Shown: positions 46,990 to 58,194, counted from the first letter of the stretch. The stretch is 64,000 nucleotides of DNA from Candidatus Babeliales bacterium (GCA_023133515.1 JAGLWI010000003.1:76265-140264), one strand, 5' to 3'. The notes: generated by a model not told the origin, from the letters alone. Translations and numbers: made by a program.

Positions 46990-49440
46990 TTACACTCCAA
47001 TAATCATTTCCAATTTTCCATCTTTTTCAAAGAGTTCTTGTTTTTCTTTTTTTTCTTTTATATAAATTATTTTTTTAGATTTTGATATTCCCAAAAGCAA
47101 TTTTTCTTCCTTTTTTATATCATCTAAAAATTTTTGATTTGGTGAACAAATAGTTAACAATTCTAATTCTGTTTTGAGTGAAAGTTTTTTTTCTGTTTTA
47201 AGTTTTCTACAAATGGTTACAATTTCTATAAATTTATCAATAAATTGTGCATTTTTTTCAAAATTATAATTATAAAGTTTTTCATTTATAAGTGTTATGT
47301 GAAGAGATATATGATTTTCTTTTTCTTTATACATTTTTTGATATAAGGTTTCTGTAATATGTGGCATGATTGGACCAAATAATTTCAAAATTCCAAGACC
47401 AATTTGATAAATTGTGAATTGAGTTTGCTGTTTAGTTTGTAGATCGTAATTGTCTGGATTAAAGATTTGATCTTTTATAAGTTCTAAATAATTATCACAA
47501 AAATTGTGCCAGAAAAATTTTTCAACTACTTCTAGAGCTTGAGTATAATTATAATTTTCAAAATATTGTGTATATTCTTTTATGGTTTTTGAGAAATTGT
47601 GAAGTAACCATTTATTTAGGTTGTCAAAATTTTCTAAATCAAGTTTATCTTTTTTGTATTCAATAATATTATCTTTGCAGAATCTGAATGCATTCCACAA
47701 TTTTGTAATAAGACGTTGGCCTGTTCTAATCTGATTTTCACTGTATGCCGTATCTGTTCCCAATCTTCCTTGAGCAGCCCAATATCTTATTGCATCTGCA
47801 GAATAGTTTTTTAATAAATCTTGTGGTGTTGGAATTCCTTTTTTTCCTTTTGATTTTGATATTTTTTCTTTTCCATGAAGAACATGACCAGAGATTACAA
47901 TTTGTTTCCATGGAATTTTTTCTAAGTGATACGTAGATTTTACGATTGTATAAAAAGCCCATGTTCGAATTATATCATGAGCTTGTGGGCGTATGCTCAT
48001 AGGAATTGTTACAGATTTAAAATTTTGTGGCCAGTTTGCATTAATTTGTGGAGAGAGCGAAGATGTTGCCCATGTATCCATAATATCAGTATCTGGTTTT
48101 ATATTTGAGCTTGAACATTGTGGACATTTTTTATCTGGATATTCTTGTTCTTGAGGATCTATAGGAAGATCTTTATTATCTGCAAGAATAATCTTTTTGC
48201 AATCCATGCAATGCCATACAGGAAAGGGTATTCCATAGAAACGTTGGCGAGAGATACACCAATCCCAACCTAAATTTTGTACCCAGTCTATATATCTTGT
48301 CTTCATAAATTGAGGGATCCATTCAATTTTTTCTGCAACATCTAAAAATTTTTGTTTGTGTTGAAGAATTTTTACAAACCATTGTGGTAGAATTAAAAAT
48401 TCGATTTCCTGTTTACATCTTTCATGAACATTTACTGCATGTTCTATTTTTTTTTCTGATTTTAATTTTTTATTTTCTAGTAATAATTCAATTATTTTTT
48501 TACGAGCTTCATGAACTCTTAGATTTTTTAATGGTCCACTAGCATCTGTCCATTTTCCATTTAATCCTACAACTTGAATGAATGGTAATTTATATTTTTT
48601 ATACCAATATATATCTGTTTGATCTCCAAATGTGCAGCACATAACAAGACCTGTTCCTTTTTCAGGATCAACCTTTTCATCTGATATAATTTTTACTTTT
48701 TGGTTGAATATAGGAACTATAGCATTTTTATTTTCAAGATTTTTATACCGTTTGTCATTTGGGTGATAAAAAATTGCTACGCATGCTGGTAGAAGTTCAG
48801 GGCGAGTTGTAGAGATAATTAGTTTTTCTCCATCTTCACTTTCAAACTCAATATCATTGAATGTTGTTTTTATTTGGGTAGAATCTAATTCTGCTTGAGA
48901 AACGGATGTTTGGCATGTGGTGCAGTATAGTGCAGGTTCTTGTTTCCTATAAATAAAGTCTTTTTTGAAAAGTTCTATAAATGAATATTGAGAAATTTTT
49001 CTAACTTTATCTGAAATTGTTGAATATGTATTTCTCCAATCAACAGAAAGTGCTAAAGTTTTCCAAAGGTTTTCAAAATCTATTTCTGCCTGTTGGCTTT
49101 CTTTGAGGCATAGTTTTATAAATTCAGAGCGTTTGAGCATATGTGCTTTTATTTTATGTTTTTTTTCAACAAATCGTTCTGTTGGAAGACCATTATCATC
49201 AAAACCCATAGGATAAAACACATTGAAATTTTTCATTCTTTTGTATCTAGCAATGATGTCTGTGTGAGTGTATGAGAATATGTGACCAGTATGAAGAGTT
49301 CCAGAAACTGTTGGGGGTGGAGTGTCGATGCTAAATATTTCCTTTTGGGATTTTTCTTCAAAATAATAAATTTTTTCTTTTTCCCACAGTTTTCTTGCTT
49401 CGTGTTCAAAATTTTCGTGATTGTAATGTTTGTCCATCAT
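46990..49440 (-). CDS. valS: Valine--tRNA ligase
   Basis: DTPPPTVSGTLHTGHIFSYTHTDIIARYKRM, ISKSKGKKGIPTPQDLL (KMSKS-like). Confidence 0.95.
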   Translation of the reverse strand: MMDKHYNHENFEHEARKLWEKEKIYYFEEKSQKEIFSIDTPPPTVSGTLHTGHIFSYTHTDIIARYKRMKNFNVFYPMGFDDNGLPTERFVEKKHKIKAHMLKRSEFIKLCLKESQQAEIDFENLWKTLALSVDWRNTYSTISDKVRKISQYSFIELFKKDFIYRKQEPALYCTTCQTSVSQAELDSTQIKTTFNDIEFESEDGEKLIISTTRPELLPACVAIFYHPNDKRYKNLENKNAIVPIFNQKVKIISDEKVDPEKGTGLVMCCTFGDQTDIYWYKKYKLPFIQVVGLNGKWTDASGPLKNLRVHEARKKIIELLLENKKLKSEKKIEHAVNVHERCKQEIEFLILPQWFVKILQHKQKFLDVAEKIEWIPQFMKTRYIDWVQNLGWDWCISRQRFYGIPFPVWHCMDCKKIILADNKDLPIDPQEQEYPDKKCPQCSSSNIKPDTDIMDTWATSSLSPQINANWPQNFKSVTIPMSIRPQAHDIIRTWAFYTIVKSTYHLEKIPWKQIVISGHVLHGKEKISKSKGKKGIPTPQDLLKNYSADAIRYWAAQGRLGTDTAYSENQIRTGQRLITKLWNAFRFCKDNIIEYKKDKLDLENFDNLNKWLLHNFSKTIKEYTQYFENYNYTQALEVVEKFFWHNFCDNYLELIKDQIFNPDNYDLQTKQQTQFTIYQIGLGILKLFGPIMPHITETLYQKMYKEKENHISLHITLINEKLYNYNFEKNAQFIDKFIEIVTICRKLKTEKKLSLKTELELLTICSPNQKFLDDIKKEEKLLLGISKSKKIIYIKEKKEKQELFEKDGKLEMIIGV

Positions 49441-49561
49441 TATTCCATTTTTTTTTAGATATGATATAATTTTTTTTTAAAATCTTACTTTCTTTTGGGT
49501 TCTTTTATATCGAAAAGTATAACATACAAAGCAAATTAAGTAATGTTAGGGACTAATTAAA

Positions 49562-50461
49562 ATGTCAATTGGGAAAAAATTTTTATTTTCACTCTTATTA
49601 TGTAGTATTTTTTTGATATCGCTTGGACGAGCAAATTTAGCTAAAAAATCTCAAGTTATAGCAGCTGCGGCAAAGCTTCCGTGTGTTGTTCTTTCTGATT
49701 ATTTTTATTTTAAAAATGATATTAAAAAATCTTTAATTTTTGATTCTTTGTATTTAGCAACTGATGTTGTTGATACGGCATTAAAAATGTATCACCGTGA
49801 AAAAAATATACATTTTTTGGAGATTGTTTTTGTTTTCTATCATATGGTTTCTTTTATTACGAAAATGGTTGAGTTGAAAAATTTAGATAATGAAAGTGAT
49901 ACAAAAAAAGAAGAAATAAGTGAAGAAATAAATTCTAAAGAAGATAATGAAAATTTAAATAAAAATAATTTAAAAAGAAGATTTTTTTATAATTTTTTAA
50001 AATATGGGAGTTTATTATCAGATTCTGTTTTTTCTGTTGGTTTTGCATATATAAAAGATGATGAAATTGCAAGCTGGATTTCTTCTTTGGGTGTTTGGCA
50101 AAAGATTTTTATTGATTGTATAAATAACAGAGATTATAAGTTTGATTCAAATTCTTTTGCAGTTTTTAGTTTAATATTTGGTTTTTTGTGGACAATTTTA
50201 GATGGCAATGAAATATTTGAGGAAACAAGGTCATTTAATTTTAATAAATCGCAACAATTTAATAATATTCCAAAAAATATAATTATATATGATTATAGAG
50301 TAAAAAAATCTAGACATTTTATGAAAAATTTTGGAAAGAATGGATTTAAGTATTTGTCTATGATACCAATTGGCCGCAAGAATGATGACTTTGAGAATGT
50401 TGATGAAATTACTGTTTTGCCTATGTATAAAGATGCTGAAGGAAATTGTTATTATGAATGA
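49562..50461 (+). CDS. Hypothetical membrane/secreted protein
   Basis: N-terminal signal-like helix; no domain recognised. Confidence 0.5.
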   Translation: MSIGKKFLFSLLLCSIFLISLGRANLAKKSQVIAAAAKLPCVVLSDYFYFKNDIKKSLIFDSLYLATDVVDTALKMYHREKNIHFLEIVFVFYHMVSFITKMVELKNLDNESDTKKEEISEEINSKEDNENLNKNNLKRRFFYNFLKYGSLLSDSVFSVGFAYIKDDEIASWISSLGVWQKIFIDCINNRDYKFDSNSFAVFSLIFGFLWTILDGNEIFEETRSFNFNKSQQFNNIPKNIIIYDYRVKKSRHFMKNFGKNGFKYLSMIPIGRKNDDFENVDEITVLPMYKDAEGNCYYE

Positions 50462-50462
50462 T

Positions 50463-52688
50463 TTATATTATTTCCTTTAAAAGATTTGCGCTAGTTCTTT
50501 TTACAAACTCGATTTTAGTGTTGTTGATGGTGTTTGTTAATCTTTTAATTGCTTCATTTTTTTTACCAATTTTTGCAAGACATTTTGCAGCGTGAATATT
50601 TGCATGAGGATATTTATTTTCGTCCTTTCCACATTGATTAAAAATTGGAAGAGCCCTTTTAAATTCTGATATATTTAAAAGTGACTGAGCATAGTTATAA
50701 GCATAAACATTGTTAGTTTTATCTTTTTTGTATAGAAATCCAAAATTTTTGGCTGCATTTAAATAATCGTGTTTTTCATAATAAATTGATCCCAAAGTAA
50801 ATTGTACTAATTTATAATTTGAGTCGATTTTTTTTACTTCTTCATAACTTTTTATTGCTATATCAATCTTTTTTAATGATTCGGCAACTTTTGCATGATA
50901 AAAGTAATAATGGATATTTTGGTAGTCTCCATCAAGTGCTTTTGAAAAGTGATTAAATGCTTGATTTAATTTATTTTGATAATAGTAAGTAAGACCTAAA
51001 TTAAAATGTGCTTTACTATAAAATTCTCTAAATTTTATTGCCAATTTAAAACATATTTCTGCGGCATCATATGTTTTTTTATTAAGATGTAATATTCCTA
51101 AATTGTGAAACATTTCAGGATGAGCTTCTTTTAGTGTGAGAGATTTTTTATATAATTTCATTGCTTCTTTGTCTTTTCCTTGTGCTTGGTAATGAAAAGC
51201 CATATTTATTATAGGTTCTGAATATGTTGGATCTAACTCTGAGGATTTTTTATACGCTTCCATTGCTTCTTGCTTTCTTCCGCGTTCAGATAAACTTGCT
51301 GCGTAATTATTATATGCGCGTGCTTTATTTGGAGCTTTTTTTATTACATCTGTCCAAAATTCAAGATCGCTGCTCCAAACTTTATTTCTAATTTTTGTTG
51401 AATATCCACTTAGTATGATAATAAGAGATGCTAATAAAAATTGAGAAGTATAAATAGAAATTTTGTATTTTCTTGATTTTGAATAATCAACAAAAAATTG
51501 CGATATCATTTTTATTAGAAAAAATAATATTATAGATATTAAAAATATTATTCCAAATGATGAAAGATATGTTTTGTAGTCACAAACAAGTTCTGCACTT
51601 GGAATAATTGATGTTCTTGGTATCGTGCTTATAAAAAACCATGCAACACAAAAGCTAAAAATATTTGTTTTATTTTTTATAAAAGCAATTAACGCTAATG
51701 AAAGAATAAAAAATATTAGCAGAAATGGAAAGAATGCATCTCTATTCCAAAAACTTCTTGATAATTTAATGTCATAATCAAAACTTAGATTAAATGGCCA
51801 AAAATAGATTTTTATATAATGTAAAATAACTTTAAATTGAGAAATTCCAAAATTTTGTGGAGTAATTTTTTCTGTTGGAGAAGAAGTTATAATATTTCCT
51901 CTTCCGCTTTCAAGAGTTGTATTTGTTGTTGGAAGAGCATGAAATATTTTAAATTTAATTATTTTATATGTTCCAAATAAAAGAGTAAAAAATAATATAT
52001 GTAAACCTATTCTTTTAAATAGTTTTTTAAATTTTCCTTGAGAGATAAAAAACCAATCCACTAATAAAATTAATAGTGGCATAACCACAATTATTTCTTT
52101 AGTGCATGTTGCAAAAGGTACTAGTGAGAAAGAAAATAAATATAAAAATATTTTTAATAATCGCTTTGAAGTAAGTGATGCGTAAATGAATAATAACAAA
52201 ATAGCAAATGTGAAGAATACAACTAGCCCTTCAAGGCGCATTTGTGTGATATAAGTTACAGTTTGAGTTTGTGTTGGATGCAGTAGAAAAATCCCTGATG
52301 TTATAAGGCTTATTATATATGAATTTTTTTTAATAAAACTTGATTTGGAAAAATTACCTAATAATTTTAAAAGAATAAAAAAGATGAATATTCCTATAGA
52401 AATATGAATTATAAGATTAATAATACGAAATGCGAATGGATTTGTTTGCCAATATTTATAGGTAAATTTATTTAAAAATCTGGATATCCATCTACTATTG
52501 GTAAACCATTCACTGCTTAAAATATTTGTTTTTCCAGCTTTTAGTACATGAATATTTTTTGTTATTGTTGGTAGATCATCATATAAAAAACCATACCATA
52601 GTGATGGATAGTAAAAAATTAATGTGATTAAAGAAAGAATTGTTGGTGGAAGGATTTTTTGCCATAAAAAAAGTTTTTTATATTCCAT
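50463..52688 (-). CDS. TMTC-like membrane glycosyltransferase with C-terminal TPR repeats
   Basis: FLYDDLPTITKNIHVL..., multiple TM, then TPRs (KARAYNNYAASLSERGRKQEAMEAYKKSSELDPTYSEP). Confidence 0.8.
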   Translation of the reverse strand: MEYKKLFLWQKILPPTILSLITLIFYYPSLWYGFLYDDLPTITKNIHVLKAGKTNILSSEWFTNSRWISRFLNKFTYKYWQTNPFAFRIINLIIHISIGIFIFFILLKLLGNFSKSSFIKKNSYIISLITSGIFLLHPTQTQTVTYITQMRLEGLVVFFTFAILLLFIYASLTSKRLLKIFLYLFSFSLVPFATCTKEIIVVMPLLILLVDWFFISQGKFKKLFKRIGLHILFFTLLFGTYKIIKFKIFHALPTTNTTLESGRGNIITSSPTEKITPQNFGISQFKVILHYIKIYFWPFNLSFDYDIKLSRSFWNRDAFFPFLLIFFILSLALIAFIKNKTNIFSFCVAWFFISTIPRTSIIPSAELVCDYKTYLSSFGIIFLISIILFFLIKMISQFFVDYSKSRKYKISIYTSQFLLASLIIILSGYSTKIRNKVWSSDLEFWTDVIKKAPNKARAYNNYAASLSERGRKQEAMEAYKKSSELDPTYSEPIINMAFHYQAQGKDKEAMKLYKKSLTLKEAHPEMFHNLGILHLNKKTYDAAEICFKLAIKFREFYSKAHFNLGLTYYYQNKLNQAFNHFSKALDGDYQNIHYYFYHAKVAESLKKIDIAIKSYEEVKKIDSNYKLVQFTLGSIYYEKHDYLNAAKNFGFLYKKDKTNNVYAYNYAQSLLNISEFKRALPIFNQCGKDENKYPHANIHAAKCLAKIGKKNEAIKRLTNTINNTKIEFVKRTSANLLKEII

Positions 52689-52712
52689 AATTACATAATT
52701 TTTTAACAGGTT

Positions 52713-55160
52713 TTATGATTGTTTATCGGTTTTGGTTTTTTGGGCAGGGGTTGTTTGTTTTAATATATTTTGTAATTCACTAAATTTCATGCTTCCTTTT
52801 CCATCAGTTACCTTTTTTTGAATTTTTAGTTTGGCGATTTCATTTTTTACCATTTGTTTGAATTTATCAGGAGCTTCAACTTTTAATAATTTATTGAGAT
52901 ATTCTGTTGCTTCCTGAGTTTTGTTCATTTTTTCTAGACATGCAGTTATTCTAAAGTGTGATTGAGCTATTGGTTGAGGAAGAGATAAAGCCTTCTGGAA
53001 AAGTTCAAGAGCATTAGAAAATTTATTTTCAGAAAAATATGTTTCTGCAAGATTATAAATATATTTGCTTTCAAGAGGATATTCTTGTGAAAGTTGATTG
53101 TAGATTTGACGTGATTTTTTTATTTGGTTGATCATAAAATATGCATTTGCTAGATTAAATCTTATTTGAGGGGTATTTACTCCACGTCTTAATATTTGGT
53201 GGAATGATTTTATTGCTTCATCATATTTTTTCAATTTCATACTCATTTGAGCTAATGTAAAAAATCCTTGTGGATTATCAAGATCTCCTTCAGTTGCTTT
53301 TTTAAAGTATTGCCATGCTTTTTCTTCGTTCTTTTTTTCAATATATAATCTTCCCAAATTATAATATGCTTTTCCGTAATGTCCTCGTAATTTTATGGCT
53401 TTATTTAGGCATTGTTCTGCTTCATTATATATTTTTTTCTTTAATAGAAGTGTTCCTAAATTATTATGAGCTTCTGCATAATTTGGAAAAATAATTATTG
53501 CACCTTTTAGGGCGCTTATGGCTTTATCTATATTTCCCTTCATAGAGTAAGCAACTGATATATTGCTTAAAGGATCAGCGTAATATCTATCTAAGGAGAT
53601 AGCTTTTTTATAATGTTTAATTGCTTTATCTACTTTGCCTGCTTCAGATAAGGCTACACCATAGTTGTTATGTCCACGAGCTTTTTGAGGTGCTTTCTTT
53701 ACAATATCGCCCCAAAAATTTTCTGGAGATTTCCATACAGTATTTCTGTTTAGTGTTCCGAGTCCAATTCCTATCATTAAAATTGATATCATTGATAATT
53801 GGTAATTAACTGAATTTAGAAATGTAGGAATTTGTTTAAGATTATGTATTGCAAGTTTTATAAGATATACGAGTGACACAGCAATGATAAAAATCCATCC
53901 AACAGAGGCAAGATATGTTTTGTAATCACATATTAATTCTGGAGATGGCATAATTGAAGATCGTGGAGCTATACTTATTAAAAACCAAAATATACCGAAA
54001 GCGAAAAAAGAACCTTTCTTTTTTATTGTATTAAACATAGCAAGAAAAGTTATTGAAATTAAAGCTAAAAAAGGGAAAAAAGAATCTATTGAAAAAAAAC
54101 TTTCCGATAATTTCCAGTCATATTCAACGCTTAAATTAAAAGGCCAAATAAACATCCAGAGATAGTGTAAAACTACTTTAAATTGTGATATTAAAAATGA
54201 CGATGCAGTTATTGTATCGTATGCATGTTTAGTTAAAATATTTCCTCTGTTATTTGATACTTGCATGCTGAATGTAAAAATTCTTTTTAACATTTCTATT
54301 CCCCAATTTCCTAAAAAGAAGAGAATTGTTATTGTAAATATTGAGAAAAAAAGAATAGATATAATGAATCTTTTTTTAAAATTTTCCCACCTTCCTTCTG
54401 ATATAAAAAACCAGTCTACAAGTAAAATTAAAAAAGGAAGTAGTACAAAAATTTCTTTAGCTCCACCTGATAGTAAACATGATGTTATTGCCATCATTGA
54501 AAAAATAATTTTTAGAAAGATATTTTGGGTTTTAAATATTTTTACATAAAAAAGGATTGTGGCTAGAATAAAAAGAGTTGCAAGTCCTTCCATTCTGGCT
54601 TGGATAACATAAGAAACTGTTTGAGTTTGAACAGGATGTAATAAAAATAATGCAGAGGTTGTAAAAGCAATAATTAAGGCATTATTTAAAAAAAAAGGTT
54701 TAGTTTTTAGAAATCTGCATAGTTCTAGTATTAAGAAGAATAATATTAATCCTGTAAGAATATGTATTATTAAATTTGTTAATCGATAGATAAATGGATT
54801 GAATTCTCCAAATTGATAATTGACTCTATTTAACCAAAAAGACATCCATCTTGAACTAAAAAAACTTTTCCATGGAATATCAAAGCGAATTCCAAAATTT
54901 TTTGTTATATTTGCAAGGTCGTCAAATTGGAAAGGATAATTTAATGATGGCCAATAAAAAATTGCGGTAAGAATTGCTAAAATAGAAGGAGGTATGATTT
55001 TTTGTAAAAAAGACAATTTATTATTTGAATGTTTAATTATAAAACTATCACTTGAATAAGTTACACTTTTAGATGATAGATTCTTTTTTTTTCTACTCAT
55101 TTTTCTCCTATATTTTTTATTTGAAAATAGCTTAAGTTTGAAGTCAATAAAAACTATCAA
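52713..55160 (-). CDS. TMTC-like membrane glycosyltransferase with C-terminal TPR repeats
   Basis: FQFDDLANITKNFGI..., multiple TM, then TPRs (KARGHNNYGVALSEAGKVDKAIKHYKKAISLDRYYADP); paralogue of 50463..52688. Start may be MSRKKKNLSSKS downstream. Confidence 0.8.
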   Translation of the reverse strand: MIVFIDFKLKLFSNKKYRRKMSRKKKNLSSKSVTYSSDSFIIKHSNNKLSFLQKIIPPSILAILTAIFYWPSLNYPFQFDDLANITKNFGIRFDIPWKSFFSSRWMSFWLNRVNYQFGEFNPFIYRLTNLIIHILTGLILFFLILELCRFLKTKPFFLNNALIIAFTTSALFLLHPVQTQTVSYVIQARMEGLATLFILATILFYVKIFKTQNIFLKIIFSMMAITSCLLSGGAKEIFVLLPFLILLVDWFFISEGRWENFKKRFIISILFFSIFTITILFFLGNWGIEMLKRIFTFSMQVSNNRGNILTKHAYDTITASSFLISQFKVVLHYLWMFIWPFNLSVEYDWKLSESFFSIDSFFPFLALISITFLAMFNTIKKKGSFFAFGIFWFLISIAPRSSIMPSPELICDYKTYLASVGWIFIIAVSLVYLIKLAIHNLKQIPTFLNSVNYQLSMISILMIGIGLGTLNRNTVWKSPENFWGDIVKKAPQKARGHNNYGVALSEAGKVDKAIKHYKKAISLDRYYADPLSNISVAYSMKGNIDKAISALKGAIIIFPNYAEAHNNLGTLLLKKKIYNEAEQCLNKAIKLRGHYGKAYYNLGRLYIEKKNEEKAWQYFKKATEGDLDNPQGFFTLAQMSMKLKKYDEAIKSFHQILRRGVNTPQIRFNLANAYFMINQIKKSRQIYNQLSQEYPLESKYIYNLAETYFSENKFSNALELFQKALSLPQPIAQSHFRITACLEKMNKTQEATEYLNKLLKVEAPDKFKQMVKNEIAKLKIQKKVTDGKGSMKFSELQNILKQTTPAQKTKTDKQS

Positions 55161-55311
55161 ACAAATTGTAAATGTAAAAAGCTAAGATGTCGAATAAAAA
55201 ATTAATAAATTTGCCCCTTTTACGATTTTTAAAAAATTTTGCTAAAATGAAGTAATAAAGATACTTTTTAGAGTTTTATTGATTTTAATTTTTAGAATAG
55301 AAAGTTTATGT

Positions 55312-55959
55312 ATGGTGATAAATGAAATTGTAGATTTTTTAGCAATTATAGCAACAATAATTCCTGTTTTTTTGATTTCTATATCATTTCATGAATTTTC
55401 TCATGCTTTTATTGCATATTTGTTGGGTGACGATACTGCAAAAAATTACGGACGATTAACTTTAAATCCGTTAGCACACCTTGATTTTTGGGGTACAACT
55501 TTTTTTATATTTTTAAGGTTTGGATGGGCAAGACCGGTTCCTGTTAATCTAGATAATTTTAAATATCCAAGATTATATTCATTTTTAACTTCTATGGCAG
55601 GTCCATTTTCAAATTTTATTTTGGCTTTTTTATCGTTTTTACTTTTAAAGCATTTTCCAATTTCGTGGTTTTCTCTACCTATAGCAAAAAGTTTAATACA
55701 GATTTTTCAGGTAAGTGCTTCTGTAAATGTAATGCTTGGAGTTTTTAATCTTCTTCCAATTCCACCGTTAGATGGTTCAAGTTTGTTAGAGTTGATTTTG
55801 CCTGAATCATTAAGTTATGTTATGGAATGGTTGTATGAATATTATTTTTATATTTTTTTAGCTTTATTTTTTCTTCCAGGAGTAAGACAGGTATTTTTTA
55901 GAATTTTGTATGTTTTGATTACATTTGTAGAAAATTTTTTATTTAGTTTAGTTTTTTAA
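55312..55959 (+). CDS. Site-2 protease (M50) family membrane metalloprotease
   Basis: SFHEFSHAFIAYLLGDDTAKNYGRLTLNPLAHLD, LLPIPPLDGSS; start inferred by alignment with 55978..56613. Confidence 0.9.
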   Translation: MVINEIVDFLAIIATIIPVFLISISFHEFSHAFIAYLLGDDTAKNYGRLTLNPLAHLDFWGTTFFIFLRFGWARPVPVNLDNFKYPRLYSFLTSMAGPFSNFILAFLSFLLLKHFPISWFSLPIAKSLIQIFQVSASVNVMLGVFNLLPIPPLDGSSLLELILPESLSYVMEWLYEYYFYIFLALFFLPGVRQVFFRILYVLITFVENFLFSLVF

Positions 55960-55977
55960 ATTTGGAGAGTATAAAAG

Positions 55978-56613
55978 ATGTTGAGCAAAGAATTTATTGA
56001 TTTTTTGGCAAGTGTTGCCATAATTTTTCCGGCTTTTTTGATTGCTCTTTCGTTTCATGAATTTTCTCATGCTCTTGTTGCATATTTGTTGGGTGATGAT
56101 ACTGCAAAAAAACTTGGAAGGCTTACGTTAAATCCTTTTGCACATCTTGATTTTTGGGGGACCATATTTTTAATATTTGTAAGGATAGGTTGGGCAAAAC
56201 CTGTGCCATTTAATCTTAAAAATTTTAAGCATCCACGAATATATTCAGTTCTTACTGCTCTTGCTGGTCCATTCGCAAATTTTATTTTAGTTTTTGTGTC
56301 TTTTTTGCTTTTAAAATATTTTCCTTTATTAGGTTTTTCTGTTCCTATAACTACAAGTTTTATGCAGGTTTTTGAAGTAAGTGCTACTATAAATGCTATG
56401 TTAGGAACTTTCAATTTGCTTCCAATTCCACCACTTGATGGGAGTCATTTTATTTTTGCACTTCTTTATAAAAAATTCCCTCAAGCTATTGTTTGGTTGT
56501 ATAGGTATTCATTTTTTCTTTTAATTATGATACTTATTATACCTTTTACGAGAATAACTTTGATAAAGCTTATTTTTTATGTTCGTGATCTTATAAGATC
56601 GTTGGTTTTTTAA
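55978..56613 (+). CDS. Site-2 protease (M50) family membrane metalloprotease
   Basis: SFHEFSHALVAYLLGDDTAKKLGRLTLNPFAHLD, LLPIPPLDGSH. Confidence 0.9.
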   Translation: MLSKEFIDFLASVAIIFPAFLIALSFHEFSHALVAYLLGDDTAKKLGRLTLNPFAHLDFWGTIFLIFVRIGWAKPVPFNLKNFKHPRIYSVLTALAGPFANFILVFVSFLLLKYFPLLGFSVPITTSFMQVFEVSATINAMLGTFNLLPIPPLDGSHFIFALLYKKFPQAIVWLYRYSFFLLIMILIIPFTRITLIKLIFYVRDLIRSLVF

Positions 56614-56630
56614 TTTGAAAAGAAATAATT

Positions 56631-57830
56631 ATGAATAATGATTTAAATAAAATTTTATTTACATTAAAAAAGGGGACATCTCAAGTTTTGCCTGCGGATG
56701 AGCTTGAAAAAAAATTGAAAATCAAAAAAAAATTGAAAATAAAGTTAGGTTTAGATCCAACAGCACCGGATTTGCATCTTGGTCATGCTGTTGTTTTGAG
56801 TAAGTTAAAACAGTTTCAAGATTTTGGTCATGATATAATTTTTTTAATTGGTGATTTTACTGCAAAAATTGGTGATCCAACAGGACGAAGCAAAACTCGT
56901 CCACCATTATCGGCAGAAGATATTGAAAAAAATTCTAAAACATATTTGGATCAAGTTGGGAAAATTTTAGATATAAAAAAAACTACGGTTAAATATAATT
57001 CAGAATGGTTATCAAAATTATCTTTTGAAGATTTAATTCGCTTGTGTGCAAAAGTTACTCTTGCACGTTTGATTGAGCGTGATGATTTTGATGAAAGATT
57101 AAAAAATAATATTGCTATAGGATTTCATGAATTATTTTATCCAGTTATGCAGGGATATGATTCAGTTGAATTAAAAGCTGACATTGAATTGGGTGGAACC
57201 GATCAGACATTTAATCTTTTAATGGGAAGATTTTTACAAGAACAATTTGGACAAGAACCACAGATAATTATGACATTACCAATTTTGGAAGGTCTTGATG
57301 GTGTACAAAAGATGTCCAAGAGCCTTGGAAATTATGTTGGTTTGTGGGAGTCAAGTGATATTGCTTATGGAAAATTGATGTCGATTTCTGATGAGTTAAT
57401 GTTTAGATATTATTTTTTATTACTAGAAAAATCAGAAGAAGATATTAAAAAGATGCAAAAATGTATAAAAAAAGAAACGTTGCATCCAATGAAGCTTAAA
57501 AAAGAAATGGCTTTTGAAATTATAAAGAAATTTTGGTCTGAAAAAGAAGCTCAGGAAGGACAACAAAAATTTGAAACGCTTTTCCAAAAAAAAGATTATT
57601 CTGCTGCAACAGAAATTGGGTTACCAACGGATACACAAAATCCATTATGGATTGTTCAGTTTTTAAAAATTCTTGGGGCGGTATCATCAACTTCTGATGC
57701 CAAAAGATTGATAGATGATGGAGCTGTTTTGATTGATGGTAAAAAAATTAAAGATTTTAAAGCTAATATTGAGTGGAAAACTGGGATGATAATAAAAGTT
57801 GGAAAGCATCGAATTTATAAGTTGAAGTAA
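56631..57830 (+). CDS. tyrS: Tyrosine--tRNA ligase
   Basis: LGLDPTAPDLHLGHAVVLSKLKQFQDFGH, KMSKSLGNYVG, C-terminal S4-like domain. Confidence 0.96.
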   Translation: MNNDLNKILFTLKKGTSQVLPADELEKKLKIKKKLKIKLGLDPTAPDLHLGHAVVLSKLKQFQDFGHDIIFLIGDFTAKIGDPTGRSKTRPPLSAEDIEKNSKTYLDQVGKILDIKKTTVKYNSEWLSKLSFEDLIRLCAKVTLARLIERDDFDERLKNNIAIGFHELFYPVMQGYDSVELKADIELGGTDQTFNLLMGRFLQEQFGQEPQIIMTLPILEGLDGVQKMSKSLGNYVGLWESSDIAYGKLMSISDELMFRYYFLLLEKSEEDIKKMQKCIKKETLHPMKLKKEMAFEIIKKFWSEKEAQEGQQKFETLFQKKDYSAATEIGLPTDTQNPLWIVQFLKILGAVSSTSDAKRLIDDGAVLIDGKKIKDFKANIEWKTGMIIKVGKHRIYKLK

Positions 57831-57862
57831 TTTAATTTATGATATTGTAAAAAGGAGAAGTA

Positions 57863-58057
57863 ATGAAGAAATACATAAAAAGGATAATAATATCGATTAT
57901 TATTCTGATATCGATTGTTCTTATTGGGTATGGTGGATATCGACTTTATGATTATGCTGTTACAGAGGCAACTAAGAGAATAAAAGAAGGTGTTAAAGAG
58001 GGTATTGGAAGCGCAATAAATCCTTTAAGTTGGCCAAGGAAGATTTTTAAAAAGTAA
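57863..58057 (+). CDS. Small single-TM protein
   Basis: MKKYIKRIIISIIILISIVLIGYGGYRLYDYA; ggagaag RBS upstream. Confidence 0.5.
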   Translation: MKKYIKRIIISIIILISIVLIGYGGYRLYDYAVTEATKRIKEGVKEGIGSAINPLSWPRKIFKK

Positions 58058-58194
58058 AAGAGTATTAAAAGAAAATTACTTTGCTTATTTCTGAATATGT
58101 TTATTTCTGTGCTAATTTTAACATTTACTTATAATTACAAGAATGCAATCAGTAACATTAATGAAAATTAACCGAATTTGAAAGTGGAGCAAAA

